A stretch of 64,000 nt of DNA, from contig NZ_JAGGOG010000003.1 of NCBI RefSeq assembly GCF_018614655.1, positions 1 to 64,000 of the forward strand. The letters run 5' to 3'. Shown here piece after piece: positions 62,224-64,000 of this stretch (within the stretch, counting starts at the first letter, position 1; each line of letters begins with the position of its first letter). This DNA is from Pseudomonas fluorescens. Lineage in GTDB: Bacteria; Pseudomonadota; Gammaproteobacteria; Pseudomonadales; Pseudomonadaceae. The position numbers and the translations under genes were made by a program. Below the pieces are notes generated by a model. That model was not told the origin of the DNA and made no database searches. It saw only the letters and a list, made by a program, of their open reading frames with translations.

Positions 62224-62259
62224 GGGGCAACACGACTCTTGGAGAAACTGGCCGACAGC

Positions 62260-62520
62260 CTAACAGACCAGCACGTCAGGGAAGCTGTCGGGTTCATCTC
62301 CAGGCACAGGCAGCGCGCCATTGTAGGCAGTGATCAATTCCCGGGCGTAGTCAGCCTGCTCGTCCTCGACCGATAACCCCAACAGGCCAAACACCGGCAA
62401 CTCCCCCACGCCACCGAGCAAATCGCGGCCCACCAAGTGCGCCTTGATCCCCTCACTGGCAAGCATGCGCTGGAGCAGCTCGCCTTCCATCAGATTTTCC
62501 GGTTCGTAGATTCGCTGCAT
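62260..62520 (-). CDS. DUF2007-family small protein
   Basis: An 86-residue protein with the DUF2007 pattern: MQRIYEPENLMEGELLQRML, then GIKAHLVGRDLLGGVGELP and a C-terminal acidic tail. These are predicted signal-transducing PII-like ferredoxin-fold proteins of unknown function. Its ATG overlaps the stop of the CPXCG gene (TAATG), so the two are coupled. Confidence 0.85.
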   Translation of the reverse strand: MQRIYEPENLMEGELLQRMLASEGIKAHLVGRDLLGGVGELPVFGLLGLSVEDEQADYARELITAYNGALPVPGDEPDSFPDVLVC

Positions 62521-62702
62521 TATTCGTTCTCGCTGCGCACTTCAAGCATCCATTCATCACCGTGAATCTGTAGCACGAAAGTAATGGGCCGGCAGCACAC
62601 CGGGCAGTCTTCTATATAAGTCTGATCACCACCGGACAAATCCAGTACGGCCTCCACAGGCTCACCACAATAAGGACAATCGTACGGCTCGGTTTCCAGC
62701 AT
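62520..62702 (-). CDS. CPXCG-motif zinc-ribbon-like protein
   Basis: A 60-residue protein with two Cys pairs, CPYCGE near the start and CPVCC in the middle, a zinc ribbon. Start ATG 62702 (MLETEPYDCPYCG). The frame is open to 62795, but that extension is not supported. Function unknown; regularly paired with the DUF2007 gene in pseudomonads, as here. Confidence 0.85.
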   Translation of the reverse strand: MLETEPYDCPYCGEPVEAVLDLSGGDQTYIEDCPVCCRPITFVLQIHGDEWMLEVRSENE

Positions 62703-62846
62703 CGCAGTCTCCCAAGTGACTTGTGCGTATAATCGCCGGTCTATTTGCAGGACTATTTTCGTTTGATGCCATTTGCTCAAACTGCGCCCTGTCACTTATC
62801 GATCCAAACCTTTACTTACCCTAGCCGTTTCTAACAAGAGAGCATG

Positions 62847-64000
62847 ATGGGCGAATTCGATACCATCCGACCTTACAACGACAGCGAAGTCCCGGCAGTG
62901 CTGGCCCGGCTGTTCAGTGACAAGGCCTTTCTGGACATCCTGACCCACTTTCGCTTCCCGCGCTTTGCCGGTGCCTTTGGCTGGCTGCTCAAGCCCCTGA
63001 TCAGCCACCGCCTGCGCCGTGAGTTCGCCGGCGTGACCACCGTGGCCACCCTGCAAGACAAAGTCGAGTACTACGTCGACCATACCATTGACCGGGCCAC
63101 CGACGGCGTGACTTATACCGGTGTCGAACAACTCAAGTCCGGCATGGCCTATGTGTTTCTCGCCAACCACCGCGACATCGTGATGGACCCGGCCTTCGTC
63201 AACTATGCGGTCTACCACGCCGGCCTGCCGACGCCACGCATTGCCATTGGCGATAACCTGCTGCAAAAGCCCTTCGTCAGCGACCTGATGCGCTTGAACA
63301 AGAGCTTTATCGTGCACCGCTCCATCACCGGACGACGCGAGAAGATGGCGGCGTATCAGTTGCTTTCGGCCTACATCAACCATTCGATTCGCAACGACAG
63401 CCAGTCGATCTGGATCGCGCAGGCCGAAGGCCGCGCCAAGGACGGGGATGACCGCACCGAATCGGCGATCCTCAAGATGTTCCACATGAGTCGTAAGGAC
63501 GAACCGTTTGCCGAGGTCATCCAGTCGCTGAACCTGACGCCGGTGTCCATCAGCTACGAATATGACCCGTGCGATGCGGCCAAGGCCCGCGAGTTGTACA
63601 TCCGCGCGACTACTGGCACGTACAGCAAGGTACCGGGCGAAGACGATGTGAGCATTGCCCTGGGCATCACCGGCTACAAGGGCCGGGTCCACATCAACTT
63701 CGCATTGCCGATCACCGAGCGTTTTGAAGACACCAAACTGCTGGCCATCGAGATGGACCGGCAGATCCTCGGCGGTTATCGCCTGTTTCCGGTGCACTAC
63801 CTGGCATACGCCCAGTGGAGCGACGCCGACCCGCAATTGCAGGTACCGACCGCCGCCGAGGTGTTCCCGGCCGATGAACTGGCCAAGGCGAAGGCGGAAT
63901 GGGAACGACGGCTGAATGCCTGCCCGGCGGAACATCGGCCGTATCTGGTGCAGCAATATGCGACACCGGTGAGGAACCAGTATCGGGTCAAGGCAGGGAT
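62847..64000 (+). CDS. PlsC-family 1-acylglycerol-3-phosphate acyltransferase, 3'-truncated by window
   Basis: At least 384 residues; the frame is still open at base 64000. It begins MGEFDTIRPYNDSEVPAVLA. The acyltransferase HX4D motif is in FLANHRDIVMDPAF, with RLNKSFIVHRSITGRRE and IWIAQAEGRAKDG as later blocks. I choose the ATG at 62847 (AAGAG upstream); an ATG at 62844 is adjacent. Longer than plain PlsC (about 250 residues), so it is one of the larger acyltransferase-domain proteins. The likely role is phospholipid acylation; the substrate is not certain. Confidence 0.88.
   Translation, partial: MGEFDTIRPYNDSEVPAVLARLFSDKAFLDILTHFRFPRFAGAFGWLLKPLISHRLRREFAGVTTVATLQDKVEYYVDHTIDRATDGVTYTGVEQLKSGMAYVFLANHRDIVMDPAFVNYAVYHAGLPTPRIAIGDNLLQKPFVSDLMRLNKSFIVHRSITGRREKMAAYQLLSAYINHSIRNDSQSIWIAQAEGRAKDGDDRTESAILKMFHMSRKDEPFAEVIQSLNLTPVSISYEYDPCDAAKARELYIRATTGTYSKVPGEDDVSIALGITGYKGRVHINFALPITERFEDTKLLAIEMDRQILGGYRLFPVHYLAYAQWSDADPQLQVPTAAEVFPADELAKAKAEWERRLNACPAEHRPYLVQQYATPVRNQYRVKAG

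Noticed and set aside
62796..63956. A long minus-strand open frame of 386 codons over the right end
   Set aside because: It is antisense to the PlsC-type acyltransferase, whose motifs (HX4D) and ribosome site are clear; long antisense frames are common in GC-rich genes.

Overview
The window is chromosomal DNA from a Pseudomonas of the fluorescens type. The evidence is a complete gammaproteobacterial division and cell wall (dcw) cluster in the pseudomonad order, an RNase P RNA gene beside mraZ, an OprD-family porin, a yybP-ykoY riboswitch ahead of a TMEM165-type gene, and several REP elements with the GTGGGAGC / GCTTGCTCGCGAA sequence common in fluorescent pseudomonads. Genes are dense and GC-rich. 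I see no phage, insertion sequence, tRNA, integron or CRISPR array.

Layout. 1-2650: a LysR regulator divergent from an MFS transporter and a small NTF2-like protein, with a perfect 23-bp palindrome between them. 2631-7397 (minus): an AaeAB-like efflux operon (NodT outer-membrane factor, FUSC pump, DUF1656, HlyD adaptor) divergent from a second LysR gene, which is followed by a D-2-hydroxyacid dehydrogenase. 9950-13826: CheV, a GNAT acetyltransferase, a YkgJ-type cysteine-cluster protein, an unusual periplasmic-binding-protein/RidA fusion and a small unknown gene. 14042-20341: an RND adaptor, pump, response regulator and histidine kinase in one operon. 20342-23640: a REP pair, a probable small RNA, an OprD porin and a diguanylate cyclase.

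23694-41500 (minus) is the dcw cluster, transcribed mraZ, rsmH, ftsL, ftsI, murE, murF, mraY, murD, ftsW, murG, murC, ddlB, ftsQ, ftsA, ftsZ, lpxC. Most junctions overlap or nearly touch. It has a clear sigma-70 promoter with three MraZ boxes at its head and a UUCG-loop terminator after lpxC. rnpB and rsmI follow, then the divergent lpoA-yraN-gmhA-BON lipoprotein operon, ending in a strong bidirectional terminator.

46900-56902 (minus) holds an OmpA-like lipoprotein, a glyoxalase-II-like hydrolase, and a cluster of a MalT-like LuxR regulator, a DUF1329 protein, a DUF1302 protein and a medium/long-chain acyl-CoA ligase. This cluster probably serves uptake and activation of a hydrophobic acid. 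The right end has a LysE exporter, an hprA-like dehydrogenase, rsmC, a riboswitch-controlled Mn2+ exporter, an M48 lipoprotein protease, a diverged YedK/HMCES protein, two tiny conserved proteins and a PlsC-type acyltransferase cut by the window edge.

The least ordinary items are the binding-protein/RidA fusion, the YedK homologue lacking two of its four active-site residues, the orphan transcription unit before the porin, and the competing hairpins between the riboswitch and its gene.
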